This document shows positions 1 through 13,942 of a DNA stretch of 64,000 nt, one piece after another. This stretch comes from Rutidosis leptorrhynchoides (taxonomy: Eukaryota > Streptophyta > Magnoliopsida > Asterales > Asteraceae), in the NCBI RefSeq assembly GCF_046630445.1, contig NC_092340.1:21511001-21575000 (forward strand), in the 5' to 3' direction. Numbering within the stretch: position 1 is the first letter of the stretch; the number at the start of each line of letters is the position of its first letter. A model generated the notes under the pieces. That model searched no databases, had not been told where the DNA came from, and was given only the letters and a program-made list of their open reading frames with translations. The translations under genes and the position numbers were made by a program.

Positions 1-618
1 CAGCTTGACTCGAGCTGCACGAAGATTGACTCGAGCTGCACACAGATTGAAGGTCGAGCTGCACATAGATGAAGGTCGAGCTGTTGATTCTCTCGGTTCT
101 CTACCACCTTTGGTTCTCTCTGGATCCTCACTCATATTATATATTTATTTATATAATATAATATTTCAAAAGCATAAAGTGTAGTTTTAATAAATCAAAG
201 ACGGGGTCGAATGCTTATCGTCCTTTGAATCTTAATCCGTTTGAGCAATATTTTCTATATATATATTGTGTCAATTTGCATGTATAATAATAATAATAAC
301 ATTACATGACTATGAATATTAAACCATTTGGCAAAAGACAAGGTCTATTCTAGTTAATTAACTCAAGTATTAATTATTCTATTTATTTCATAATTCATAG
401 TTTTGCTTGACATTTTTTGATATAACTAGCTATTTTTATTATCATACGGAGTAACAGATTAAAATAATATTGGATCCATAAATTTATCAAACTTTTGTGT
501 TGAAGACATTTTATATTACCTTTCGTCTCATATATAGCAAACCAAAGAACTGGCTAGGTCAATTTATTGACAACGATTTTGAATATTGCGAATGGAATTT
601 ACATTGCTAGCAAGATCA
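1..618. other. Unassigned AT-rich DNA with a left-edge minisatellite
   Basis: The first 95 bases hold about four imperfect copies of a unit of about 20 bp built on the core cgagctgcac followed by agattga. The rest is AT-rich and contains no reading frame or RNA that I can recognise. Bases 619-623 (tacgg) are the left target duplication of the LTR element that follows. Confidence 0.5.
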
Positions 619-2041
619 TACGGTGTGACAACCCGGAAATTTCCGACCAAATTTAAACTTGATCTTTATATGTTCCGACACGATAAGCAAAGTCTGTAAT
701 GTTGAATCTCAAAATTTTGGAACCACATTCATGTAATCAATTACCCTTTGACCGTGCTCGACGATTCACGAACATTTATGTGTATATAGATATGTATATA
801 TAATATATAATTATACTAATTGAAAATATTAACAAAGTATTAGATGTATAATACTTACATGAACGTATTTGTTTCAATATATTTGTTTACGGAAATTAAA
901 AGATAATATCAAATGATTGATTTATCAGATACATTGTATGATTACGAGTCTCTGTTGAGAGGTCCAATTTGATTTAGGAAACCTTTTCTTTTTAACGGTA
1001 TTTGGAATAACTGATTAAGTGAATTTCAAGTAAGAATAAAAGTGTCAATTAACGGGAACTAGACAAGGGTTAGTGGAGATTCCTATTTGATTTTCAATTC
1101 ATGCTTTACAATATTTTTTTCCCCGTGGTTTTAGTGAGATAATTATTTTACCTTTCATTTTGTTTAATGAGAAAGTAAGAACGTGTAGTGTAAATAACTT
1201 TGATATTGGATATCGACAAGTTAAGTAAATCAACGTTTTACATACATTAACCATTGGACTATATCCTATGCTTCACCAACAAACGGTAATTTAGAAACTT
1301 GAAACATGTTATGTGTCATATATGATTTTATTTTCCTAAAATATGTTATGATATAACGATTTCCATTATTTTAAACTTTTAACAAAATGATTCTTAAATA
1401 TATATTAGTTTTGAAAAACAAAAGTTATCATATTTATTTGATTTAGTACTAAAACGTTTTCAATTTAAAAAGAACTTTATTATCAAAACGTTTTATAAGA
1501 TACTTTGTTAATGAATTTTTAATAACTTAATTACAGCTTTATATTATAAATTACAAATATATATATTGAGTTTCAAAAATATAAACGTAATATGACATAA
1601 TATTTTCTATCATTTAAACGATTGTAAATGAGTCTTGAAATATAATTACTTTTAAAAAACTAAATATTATATTAATAAATAAATATTTCAAACTTATATT
1701 TGAGATAAAAATATATATATAACATAGTCATAAAACATTTTGAATTAAAATTATATTATTATATAACGAGACGTTGATTTATAGAAGCAAATGACCAAAA
1801 CACTCAAATGATTAAGATACATCTTGAGTGATATAGTTTATTAATAATCTAAGTCTATATTTTGACAAGGGTACGAGTCATGAAACGTAAAATACCAGTT
1901 TTCTAAGCGTACGAAAATGCGTTCAAGAAACCGGAACCGGGACATAAGTCGAAGTGACAACGTACAAGTCATCAATGCTAAAATTACAAGTTAACTATCC
2001 ATGTCAATATAATATAATATTTAATTAATTATAAAGATTTA

Positions 2042-2177
<136 letters not shown>

Positions 2178-2381
2178 ATTAAATAAACCATCGGCAGAAA
2201 AATGAAGTGGGAATGAGCTGTAACTGAGGTCTCCACGATCGCGAAGAATATACAAACAAACGTATCGCAATCACGGAGCTGGTGTTTCCAGTTTGGGGCT
2301 ATAAAGCTCGAACGTAATCTGGCTCAATTCAATTCAATCTATCTCGATCTCTCTTCTCATTATACTCTGTAAAATTTATTT

Positions 2382-2422
<41 letters not shown>

Positions 2423-2939
2423 AGATTATTATTATTAATCTTAATATTATTATTAGTAATATTAGTAATATTATTAGTATTATACATAAAATATTACGAT
2501 GAGGTCATGAGCGAGTTATTTCAAAACGGGTTTTTCGAGCGGGATAGAGCTAAGGAAATTATGGATTATAGCTATGGAGGTTATGGGTATTGTTCGGGGG
2601 TATTGTTCGTGAGTCAAACCTAGTGTTTATCATCTCCGTTGCGTCTACGTACTTTCCTGCAATATTGAATCTCAATATTGATACGTGAGCATTCATATTT
2701 TATCTTTTATATATTAATAGTGTATCCCTGACTAGTGCTCGAGTATATATGATTATGTATGCTTGTATGCTTAATTTCGTCGTTAGATAGTTTTGATGAA
2801 TTATGAATTTGATACATATGCTACTGAGATAAGGTATATGATATGCATGTCGTTGGAAAGCTGTCGAAAAATTAATAATTTTTCATTTAGGAATCGTGTG
2901 GTTTCAATGAATGGATTTAAAGATATGATCGACTGAATT

Positions 2940-2985
2940 ATTATTAATTTTAATATTATTATTATTACTATCGTCTTTATTATCG

Positions 2986-3061
<76 letters not shown>

Positions 3062-3072
3062 CATTATTATTA

Positions 3073-3137
<65 letters not shown>

Positions 3138-3283
3138 ATAAGTATTATCATTAAAAATTGTTATTGCTATTATTATTATTATCGTTATTATTATTAAAAT
3201 TATTATTAATATTATCGTTATTATTTTTATTATTATTATTATCATTATTATTATTATTATTATTATCATTAATATTATTATAA

Positions 3284-3314
<31 letters not shown>

Positions 3315-3395
3315 CATTATCATTAATATTAAAACTATCATTTTCATTAAAATTATCACTTTTATTATAAAATATCATTTTTAGAATTATTATTG
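2940..3395. repeat. Degenerate (TTA/TCA)n trinucleotide array
   Basis: About 450 bp of imperfect TTA, TCA and related triplets in the 5' LTR of element A. The counterpart in the 3' LTR is about 11340-11800. The apparent poly-Ile and poly-Asn reading frames here are low-complexity artefacts. Confidence 0.95.
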
Positions 3396-4659
3396 TCATA
3401 TAAAAATATTATTATTAAAAAGTATCGTTATTATTAAAATTATCATGATTAGAATTATCATTTATCATAATTGTTATCATCATTAATAAATATAAATATT
3501 GTTATTAGTAGAATAATAATAATTATTATTATTACAAAATAATACAACTTCTATTTATTATTATTATCAATATTATCTTATCAAATAAATATGTGATACA
3601 AAGATATTTTTACCACAAGTAATATAATAATACATACCACTATATTTTTATGATATTAAGTGAACTATATAAACTATATTACTTAAGATATATAAAAACA
3701 TATTTTTATCATATATAAAATTTTAATATACATTCTTATTTATTAATAAATGACTTGTATTATTAATTACTTTAATAAAATTTGATAAATATATTTAAAT
3801 ATATTAAATGACTATATTTAAGTTATATAATAAACATGTATATATTTTGGAGGTCATTTTGGGTCAAGTGGACTTTTGTTGACTTTTGCATATCGATCTC
3901 GAGCATTAGGATTGTGATACACAATGACCTGACCTAAATTGTTAGATAAATGGAAATGAAAATATACACAAGTAATCGAAACTACATTCTATGGTTGGAT
4001 TATCGAAATCGAATATGCCCCTTTTTAGCTTGGTAGCCTAAGAATTAGGGAAATGACCCCTAATTGACGCGAATGCTTTAGTAATTCGATTTATCATATC
4101 CGATGAGAGTCTCGGAATGATGGAGATATTCTATATGCATCCTGTTAGTTCGGTTATCAAGCGTTCACCATATGAATGATTTTTATCTCTATGCAGTGCG
4201 AAATGCCTGATATGAGATGATGTTTATGAGAAATGGAAATGAAAATCTTGTGGTCTATTAAAATTATGAAAATAATCGATTATGATAAACTAATGAACTC
4301 ACCAACCTTTTGGTTGACACTTGAAAGCATGTTTATTCTCAGGTATTAAAGAAATATTCCGCTGTGCATTTGCTCATTTTAAAGATATTACTTGGAGTCA
4401 TTCATGGCATATTTCAAAGACGTTGCATTCAATTCGTTAAGTTCATTAAAGATTATGATTATGCAAATGACAGATTGGGTCATTTATAGTTGGATATAAT
4501 GAAATGGTATGCATGCCTATCAACTTTCGATGAAATGAAAGATTGTATTTAAAAATGAATGCAATGTTTATAAAATGTTTCATATAGAGGTCAAATACCT
4601 CACAATGTAATCATATGTTATTGTATTCGTCCTTATGAATTAGGACGGGTCGTCTCATG

Positions 4660-4671
4660 TGGTATCAGAGC
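4660..4671 (+). promoter_or_regulatory. Primer-binding site of element A (initiator tRNA-Met type)
   Basis: TGGTATCAGAGC starts two bases after the LTR end. It is the usual sequence complementary to the 3' end of plant initiator tRNA-Met and fixes the element's orientation as plus. Confidence 0.85.
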
Positions 4672-5091
4672 GGTGGTCTTATCGAACCAAGTCTTGCATT
4701 AATGTGTCTAACAGATAGTTATTAAGATGCATTAGTGAGTCTGGACTTCGACCTTAACTGCATGTCAAAAGTTTTTCTTATCATTTCTAGTCAGAAATCA
4801 TCTGCTTATCACCCTTAGAAAATTAGCTGCTTATCATTCTTAGTCTAGACACATCTTACTGCATTGATTGCATGAATAGTGTATAGACAAAATTCATATC
4901 TTAGCGTATCTGCTAATTCATATCTTAGCGTATCTGTTACTGTAAACTTTTCCTAACATATTCCGTAAATTCCTCCGTAATCTACGAAATCTTTTGCTCT
5001 ATAATATATATAGATATTCTATGTAATTAGAATACCATCCGATAACCGGAAATCAATTCATATCGAAAAATCCTTTATTCAATCATACGAA

Positions 5092-5616
5092 ATGGAACTC
5101 GTCACTAGTTCAAGTCCCTCGGATTCCAATATGGAATTCCACTCAAGCTCCGAAAGCAGTGTGACCGGAATGGATCAACCAATTAGCCATCATCTATTCT
5201 GGATGAATTGGGGATGGGTTCGTAGTCTACTTAATCATTGGAGACAAGAAGAAGGTGATTCCTTCCATCCACCACATTGCCCTCTTGGTGAAGAACCTGA
5301 AGCACTTACCGGCGAACCTGTTCGTAATACCATTTTCTCTCTCATTTCCAGAGTATCTCGTCAAGATTATATACTATCTCACATTCTAGATCTTATTCAT
5401 CCGCTCGTCCGAACCGACAATCATCCCGGTGTAATAGATGAAGTTAACGAGCTTCGAGCTCGGGTAGTGGCTTTGGAGAATATGGTGCAAAGGTTACAAG
5501 CACCAGCAGCAGCACCGGCAGCAACAGTACCATCACCACCACCAACAGCAACATCTGCATCCCACACATCAACATCACAATCTGTGCCTCGAGCATCAAC
5601 GTCACACGCACCATAG
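5092..5616 (+). CDS. Accessory or gag-like N-terminal frame of element A (174 aa), family not recognised
   Basis: This is an open frame of 174 codons, 420 bp after the primer-binding site. The N-terminus is Ser-rich and acidic. The middle part (about residues 35-105) has a Trp-rich patch (FWMNWGWVRSLLNHW). Residues about 112-130 (VNELRARVVALENMVQRLQ) have the heptad spacing of a short coiled coil. The tail is Ala/Pro/Thr/Ser-rich and low in complexity. There is no zinc knuckle, and I cannot match it to a known family. Its position is the slot between the primer-binding site and an internal PPT-like motif (6575-6595); the related element D has its acidic frame and F-box gene in the same place. 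It may be a divergent gag N-terminus or an unrelated accessory protein. The downstream sequence to about 5940 looks like decayed coding DNA. Confidence 0.5.
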   Translation: MELVTSSSPSDSNMEFHSSSESSVTGMDQPISHHLFWMNWGWVRSLLNHWRQEEGDSFHPPHCPLGEEPEALTGEPVRNTIFSLISRVSRQDYILSHILDLIHPLVRTDNHPGVIDEVNELRARVVALENMVQRLQAPAAAPAATVPSPPPTATSASHTSTSQSVPRASTSHAP

Positions 5617-5639
5617 ATACCAAGGAGTACCAACAACAA

Positions 5640-8600
5640 TAACCGATGAAGTAGTAATCTATAACTTCATGGGAGAAACATTCTGTGGCGATTATGTAAT
5701 CTCCAAAGTCTTGGAGATTATCTATTATAGCCTTAACCATAAATCAGATGGGTGGATCGAAATGATAAAAGGAAGAGTAAAAACCCTGACAAGGGATAGT
5801 GCATGATTTACAAGCTAGACTTGTTTTACCAGCAGCATCAACAGTACCGTTAGTATCACCAACACCGGCAAAACCTGTAGCACTACATACTCCACCAATT
5901 CCATAATCACCGCAAACATCATCACAAATCAACAACACGTATATTGTATCAACGAGTTATGAAGTATTAACTCATTTCCTCTGAAGAATTTATATGTATA
6001 TTTTATATATATAAATTTTTAAACTACAAAATATCTTTCGTACTAGGCTATTATGTATGAATTGAAAAAGGGTAGATAGTACTCGGTTAAATTCATATTA
6101 TTAATATGCTATGAGGTACATCCTTTGTTAATAACTTAACCATCGTTAACTACAATTTCTGTTTCAATTCAATGAATTCCATTTCATAATAAACCAAGTG
6201 TATTATTCAATTATATGTTTGATTTTACACTTTCATCTTCGATGTACTCGAAACTTTCTAAGAAAACATCATTCATATCTTGCGAAGTTCACAAGAATTC
6301 CACGAGCACCAACATCATTCACTGAGTAAATATCAATAAGAATGAATAATGAAGTATTGATTCATAATTTCATTTACGTTGAAGAAATAATCCACGAAGA
6401 TTACGAAATTTCTAAAGTTTTAGAAATTTCTCATTTCTAGTTCCAGTCGAAAAACAAATGAGTTTAATTTAATATTAACTCATTAAATCTGTATTACATT
6501 TGAAGAAGAGATACATATTTTCATAAAGGCTGTAATAAATATTCTCCTGTACAAAATATTACTTGTGAAACTTTTAACGGGTAGGTAATACCCAAGAGAT
6601 ATATAAATTCACAACTAATATGTTACATTCTTAGATTCTGATTCAGCAAATCATCTACTATACTCCCTACTTTCACAACAATATACATTCTTTTATAGAA
6701 ATCAAAATAACCATACTCATTCAAATCCAATTACATATTCTGATTTTGGAAATCTCAGAATCCAATTCGAGATATAACTGGTATCATCACTCTTAGATTC
6801 CTACATCTTTCAAAAGCTATACTTTGACTTCAAAACTGTACTAGAACATCATTTTATTCATAGAACCCAGAAGAATATTTGTATCATTCAAAAAAATCTT
6901 AGAACATTATATGTATATTAACAATTACAATATGTGTTCAAACCCTTCTAAATTCCTGAAGACACTTCAAATAATGAACAATCGAGATGATCCAACCACA
7001 TGTTACCCACAGTCTTGCACCTGAAAAACTCTCAAAACCAAAGTCATAGTTTAACAAGTATCCGTGTCAGATCCTTTGGCATTTATTAGCAAAAAATAAC
7101 TTTTCAATCCCTTTTCAACGTAGACAGTTTTGTCACAAATCCAGCAAATCAACTTCAATTGTTCATTCGAATAAGCCTTATTATAACAATTACCCCTTCA
7201 TCATTGTTACTGGGGAACCTTTTATATCTCGCCACATTAGCAGTAAACTTACCAACAACTTCGTTGATCTTTAAGTCTCTCCGAAAAATCACGATACTTA
7301 TTCATTGAAACTCTATCAAGTACTCATCTACAACTTGTAACAATAATTGCCATACCAACTACTGGGAATCAGCAATCAATATTTTGAATTTCGCAGCAAT
7401 TTTACACTAGCAGTTATATATATACATATAACGTCTACCTCCAAGACTTAAATACTTCGAATGTGAAGTTTCTGAAAAACACCCTGAACTACGAACTAGT
7501 TCTCGAAATTTTAAAAAATGCTGATGAAGCAGCAAAAATTGTAAACAACCTTAACAGTTAAAAGTTTAACGATAAAGATTAACGTGTTTGCAAAGCTCAG
7601 AAAAAGAGAAGATTTGGAACTGAAAAAAAACGAATTAAGCAAACCATGAAGGAGGCTGTGGACAAATCACAAAGACTAAACCTGCCTTCAAAGAATCCAA
7701 ATGATTCAGTGTCTGCTGAAGTCATTAACGAATACCTTATTCCTAACTCTAAACCTTTACGGACAAATCTTCATCATCATCCATCGATGTTAGAAATTCT
7801 AAGATATCATCATATCTTTCATTATAAATATCTTCGATGTTCCTGAAGATATCTTCATAACTATTGTTATTCAAAATCATTTACCTCTTCACACTACCTG
7901 TGTTACATCATAAAAGAAACTATTTTAGTTTCTAAATTCTGAAATCTTCGAGTTTAAAATATGAATGTTTTTGAAGTAGTGTTGGGAACTGAAGCATGAG
8001 TTAGTATAATATAATGACACTTGATCAACGTGATTATATTACTGTAAGTCATGCTGAGTTTCTAATGGAACGTGATAAAGGTTCACAGATCATACCCTCA
8101 TCATGAACCATGTTACATAACTCTTTCATTCTATTTAACCTCTAAAAATATCAAGAAAATATTTTCTTGATGATTCAGTCTTTTCCGAATATTCTGGTAA
8201 TTTGACAAATCAAATCGTGCTACTACCTTTCCTTTCTACTTTGTATATTATGATAATTCGAAACTCCATACCTACGAATTCTGGACCATCACTTGCGAAA
8301 AGAAAACAAAAGCATGAAGCTCCGAAATAGAAAGGGGGTATAAATCGCAGCAAATAGGAGAAAACATTAACTGTGGATGTCAATGATTATAGAAAGACAG
8401 AAGCAGAGACATCGAAATATAAGAGAAGATACAAAACCTAACAACAAACCAAAAATTACAAACTGTATATATCGATGCATATAGCAATATAAAGATACGG
8501 GAGAACTAAGAACACTATAAAACCAAGAGTATAGTAGAAGTAAATAGATTTTTCTGGCGGTAGATGAAATAGAAGAATGACATATATGAAAGTTAGGAGT

Positions 8601-9052
8601 ATATCAAGAAGCGGAACTGGATGGAGCATATTGACGAATGCTTTAAAGTATGAGTTGAGGGAGAAAGAATAGAAGGTGTGAGTTGTGAAAAATAAGGAAA
8701 CGAAGAGGGTGGATTTATAGTAAAATATCCGACAGAGTAATCGAGACAGATTATCGCATTTAACCAAAGAGGATTCTAATTTCCTTAATTACCGAAGCAT
8801 CAAATATTAGTACGAAGATTTTCTCTAAATCCCCTGAACTCCGAAAATCAATCCTATCTACGTCAAAAGATATGACGAATCTACATTTACTCATTTCACT
8901 CTTTTGTGATAGCTTCACTCGTACTCTTCACAAAAATAAAATTGATTTGTCTATATAACTCGATGATGATAAAACTCTAATTTATAGCTTGTATGTGTCA
9001 TAAAAACATACTTATTGTCAGCCATGACCATCCCAATCAAATTTCGGAACGA
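5640..9052 (+). other. Decayed or noncoding interior of element A
   Basis: About 3.4 kb of AT-rich interior has no protein domain I can identify. It contains a PPT-like motif aacgggtaggtaataccc near 6577-6594 and a structured stretch at about 7984-8125 that is shared with element B. A short open frame at 7646-7846 has no recognisable content. It is best read as a fossil interior with pol deleted or replaced. Confidence 0.6.
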
Positions 9053-9074
9053 AATTTCTTTAACGGGTAGGTAC
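9053..9074 (+). promoter_or_regulatory. PPT region of element A
   Basis: The tract cgaaatttctttaacgggta followed by ggtac abuts the 3' LTR. The same tract precedes the 3' LTR of element D (32129-32155) and, in variant form, those of B and C. This supports its role as the plus-strand priming region. Confidence 0.65.
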
Positions 9075-10485
9075 TGTGACAACCCGAAAATTTTTGACCA
9101 AATTTAAACTTGATCTTTATATGTTCCGAAACGATAAGCAAAGTCTGTAATGTTGAATCTCAAAATGTTGGAACCACATTCATGTAATCAATTACCCTTT
9201 GACCGTGCTCGACGATTCACGAACATTTATGTGTATATAGATATGTATATATAATATATAATTATACTAATTGAAAATATTAACAAAGTATTAGATGTAT
9301 AATACTTACATGAACGTATTTGTTTCAATATATTTATTTACAGAAATTAAAATATAATATCAAATAATTTATTTATCAGATACATTGTATAATTACGAGT
9401 CTCTGTTGAGAGGTCCACTTTGATTTAGGAAACCTTTCCTTTTTAATGGTATTCGGAATAATTGATTAAGTGAATTTCAAGTAAGAATAAAAGTGTCAAT
9501 TAACGGGAACTAGACAAGGGTTAGTGGAGATTCCTACTTGATTTTCAATTCATGCTTTACAATATTTTTTTCCTCGTGGTTTTAGTGAGATAATTATTTT
9601 ACCTTTCATTTTGTTTAATGAGAAAGTAAGAACGTGTAGTGTAAATAACTTTGATATTGGATATCGACAAGTTAAGTAAATCAACGTTTTACATACATTA
9701 ACCATTGGACTATATCCTATGCTTCACCAACAAACGGTAATTTAGAAATTTGAAACCTGTTATGTGTCATATATGATTTTATTTTCCTAAAACATGTTAT
9801 GATATAACGATTTCCATTATTTTAAACTTTTAACAAAATGATTCTTAAATATATATTAGTTTTGGAAAACAAAAGTTATCATATTTATTTGATTTAGTAC
9901 TAAAACGTTTTCAATTTAAAAAGAACTTTATTATCAAAACGTTTTATAAGATACTTTGTTAATGAATTTTTAATAACTTAATTACAGCTTTATATTATAA
10001 TTTACAAATATATATATTGTGTTTCAAAAATATAAACGTAATATGACATAATATTTTCTATCATTTAAACGATTGTAAATGAGTCTTGAAATATAATTAC
10101 TTTTGAAAAACTAAATATTATATTAATAAATAAATATTTCAAACTTATATTTGAGATAAAAATATATATATAACGTAGTCATAAAACGTTATGAATTAAA
10201 ATTATATTATTATATAACGAGACGTTGATTTATAGAAGCAAATGACCAAAACAATCAAATGATTAAGATACATCTTGAGTGATATAGTTTATTAATAATC
10301 TAAGTCTATATTTTGACAAGAGTACGAGTCACGAAACGTAAAGTACCAGTTTTCTAAGCGTACGAAAATGCGTTCAAGAAACCAGAACCGGGACATAAGT
10401 CGAGTGACAACGTATAAGTCATCGATGCTAAAATTACAAGTTAACTATGCATGTAAATATAATATAATATTTAATTAATTATAAA

Positions 10486-10566
<81 letters not shown>

Positions 10567-10768
10567 ATTATATAAACCGTCGGCAGAAAAACGAAGTGGG
10601 AATGAGCTGTAACTGAGGTCTCCACGATCGCGAAGAATATACACACAAACGTATCGCAATCGCGGAGCTGGTGTTTCCAGTTTGGGGCTATAAAGCTCGA
10701 ACGTAATCTGGCTCAATTCAATTCAATCTATCTCGATCTCTCTTCTCATTATACTCTGTAAAATTTAT

Positions 10769-10822
<54 letters not shown>

Positions 10823-11353
10823 AGATTATTATTATTAATCCTAATATTATTATTAGTAATATTAGTAATATTCTTAGTATTATACATAAAATATTACGAC
10901 GAGGTCATGAGCGAGTTATTTCAAAACTGGTTTTTCGAGCGGGATAGAGCTAAGGAAATTATGGGTTATAGCTATGGAGGTTATGGGTATTGTTCGTGGG
11001 TATTGCTCGTGAGTCAAACCTAGTGTTTATCATCTCCGTTGCGTCTACGTACTTTCCTGCAATATTGAATCTCAATATTGATACGTGAGCATCCATATCT
11101 TATCTTTTATATATTAATAGTGTATCCCTGACTAGTGCTCGAGTATATATGATTATGCATGCTTGTATGCTTTATTTCATCGTTAGATAGTTTTGATGAA
11201 TTATGAATTTGATACATATGCTACTGAGATAAGATATATGATATGCATGTCGTTGGAAAGCTGGCGAAAAATTAATAACTTTTCATTTAGGATTCGTGTG
11301 GTTTCAATGAACGAATTTAAAGATATGATCGACTGAATTATTATTAATTCTAA

Positions 11354-11429
<76 letters not shown>

Positions 11430-11501
11430 GTCGTTATTATCATCGTTATTATTATTATCTAATAATAATAATAATTATTATTATTATTATTATTATTATT
11501 A

Positions 11502-11586
<85 letters not shown>

Positions 11587-13390
11587 TAATATAAGTATTA
11601 TCATTAAAAATTGTTATTGCTATTATTATTACTATCGTTATTATTATTAAAATTATTATTTATATTATCGTTATTATTGTTATTATTATTATTATTATTA
11701 ATATTATTATTATTATTATTATTATTATTATCATTAATATTATTATAATATTTATTATTATTATTATCATTATCATTAATATTAAAACTATCATTTTCAT
11801 TAAAATTATCACATTTATTATAAAATATCATTATTATTATCATTTTAGTATTATGATTAAAAATTATCATTTTTAGAATTATTATTGTTATATAAAAATA
11901 TTATTATTAAAAAGTATCGTTATTATTAAAATTATCATGATTAGAATTATCATTTATCATAATTGTTATCATCATTAACAAATATAAATATTGTTATTAG
12001 TAGAATAATAATAATTATTATTATTACAAAATAATACAACTTTTATTTATTATTATTATCAATATTATCTTATCAAATAAATATGTGATACAAAGATATT
12101 TTTACCACACGTAATATAATAATACATACCACTATATTTTTATGATATTAAGTGAACTATATAAACTATATTACTTAAGATATATAAAAACATATTTTTA
12201 TCATATTTTTAAAATTTTAATATACATTCTTATTTATTAATAAATGACTTGTATTATTAATTACTTTAAAAAATTTTGATAAATATATTTAAATATATTA
12301 AATGACTATATTTAAGTTATATAATAAACATGTATATATTTTGGAGGTCATTTTGGGTTAAGTGGACTTTTGTTGACTTTTGCATATCGATCTCGAGCAT
12401 TAGGATTGTGATATACTATGACCTGACCTAAATTGTTAGACAGATATTGACCAACATATATGTATATTTATAATTAATATAGGTTCTTGAATCCGAGGCC
12501 AACCTTGCACTTGTTCAATGACGTCATATGTATTTTTACTACGAAATACAGTATTGTGAGTTTCATTTGCTCCATTTTTAAATGCTTTTGTAATATATAT
12601 TTTGGGACTGAGAATACATGCGCTATTTTATAAATGTTTTACGAAATAGACACAAGTAATCGAAACTACATTCTATGATTGGATTATCGAAATCGAATAT
12701 GCCTCTTATTAGCTTGGTAGCCTAAGAATTAGAGAAATGGCCCCTAATTGACGTGAATCCTAAAGATAGATCTATGGACCTTGACAAGTCCCATTCGGGT
12801 TATGAATGCTTTAGTACTTCGATTTATCATATCCGATGAGAGTCCCAGAATGATGGGGATATTCTATATGCATCCTGTTAGTTCGGTTATCAAGCGTTCA
12901 CCATATGAATGATTTTTATCTCTATGCAGTGCGAAATGCCTGATATGAGATGATGTTTATGAGAAATGGAAATGAAAATCTTGTGGTCTATTAAAATTAT
13001 GAAAATAATCGATTATGATAAATTAATGAACTCACCAACCTTTTGGTTGACACTTGAAAGCGTGTTTATTCTCAGGTATTAAAGAAATATTCCGCTGTGC
13101 ATTTGCTCATTTTAAAGATATTACTTGAAGTCATTCATGGCATATTTCAAAGACGATGCATTCAAGTCGTTAAGTTCATTAAAGATTATGATTATGCAAA
13201 TGACAGATTAGGTCATTTATAGTTGGATATTATGAAATGGTATGCATGCCTATCAACTTTCGATGAAATGAAAGATTGTCTTTTAAAATGAATGCAATGT
13301 TTGTAAAATGTATCATATAGAGGTCAAATACCTCGCAATGTAATCATATGTTATTGTATTAGTCCTTATGGATTAGGACAGGTCGTCTCA
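9075..13390 (+). repeat. 3' LTR of element A (4.32 kb)
   Basis: It starts TGTGACAACCCG, ends GGTCGTCTCA, and is followed by the right copy of the tacgg target duplication. It matches the left LTR closely apart from microsatellite length and two blocks missing from the left copy. Within it are an (AT)n tract at 10492-10561 and TTA/TCA arrays at 10767-10820 and about 11340-11800. Confidence 0.9.
10492..10561. repeat. (AT)n microsatellite in the 3' LTR of element A
   Basis: About 70 bp of alternating AT at the position equivalent to 2043-2172 in the 5' LTR. It is about 60 bp shorter than that copy. Confidence 0.95.
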
Positions 13391-13395
13391 TACGG

Positions 13396-13686
13396 TACTA
13401 TTTTTCCATTTTTTAGAAGTCCGACCACCAACCGTTGACTGTTACAGTCATGCACGATTATAATGTCAGTGTATATACATGAGTTTTCTTTATAACAAAA
13501 TTTAAATAGAGATCTTAAATTATTACCTTTCAATTTGTCTGAATCAATTTTTTTTTTTTTTTTTTTTTTTGTATTTTGATATAACTTACGGAGTATTTAT
13601 TGTTATAATAACTATAGTGAGACGAGTTTATGATTTTGATAAGCTACGAGCTGAGAAATAAGTTTTGTTTGATAGGTGATAAAAGG
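13396..13686. other. Intergenic DNA, nothing recognised
   Basis: AT-rich sequence between element A and the first MITE, with a T run near 13549-13570. I see no gene or repeat that I can name. Confidence 0.5.
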
Positions 13687-13688
13687 TA

Positions 13689-13942
13689 CTCCCTCCTTTC
13701 CATCAGAAGTGTCCACTTTGACCTTCAGTAGTCCTTCTATATCAACTTTGACTTTAAATATTTTTGTTTGTGTTATATAATACATCATCAAAGTTATACA
13801 AATGAAAACACATTTAAAACTCAATCTATTCATATAATTTTCATCAAATATTATATAACACAAATTAAAATATTTAGAGTCAAAGTTGATGAAGAAAGAC
13901 TGAGAAAAGTCAAAGAAGACACTTCTGGTGGGACGGAGGGAG
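13689..13942. mobile_element. Stowaway-like MITE (Tc1/mariner type), 254 bp
   Basis: The terminal inverted repeats read ctccctcctttccatcag at the left and, on the other strand, ctccctccgtcccaccag at the right. This is the classic Stowaway terminus. A TA dinucleotide flanks each end (13687-13688 and 13943-13944). The interior is noncoding, with further inverted similarity (tcaactttgactttaaatat on the left and its counterpart on the right). It moves in trans with a mariner transposase and encodes nothing. Confidence 0.85.

Noticed and set aside
2801-3399. Reading frames encoding poly-Ile or poly-Asn on the minus strand (also 11201-11870)
   Set aside because: They are translations of (TTA/TCA)n repeats inside the LTRs of element A and have no complex sequence.
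4660-4671. tRNA-Met-like sequence after LTRs
   Set aside because: Only 12 bases complementary to a tRNA end; it is a primer-binding site and not a tRNA gene. The same applies at 25554 and 56352.
8456-8767. 103-residue hydrophobic minus-strand frame in element A
   Set aside because: AT-rich composition produces apparent membrane residues. It lies inside a fossil interior and has no start context or family match.
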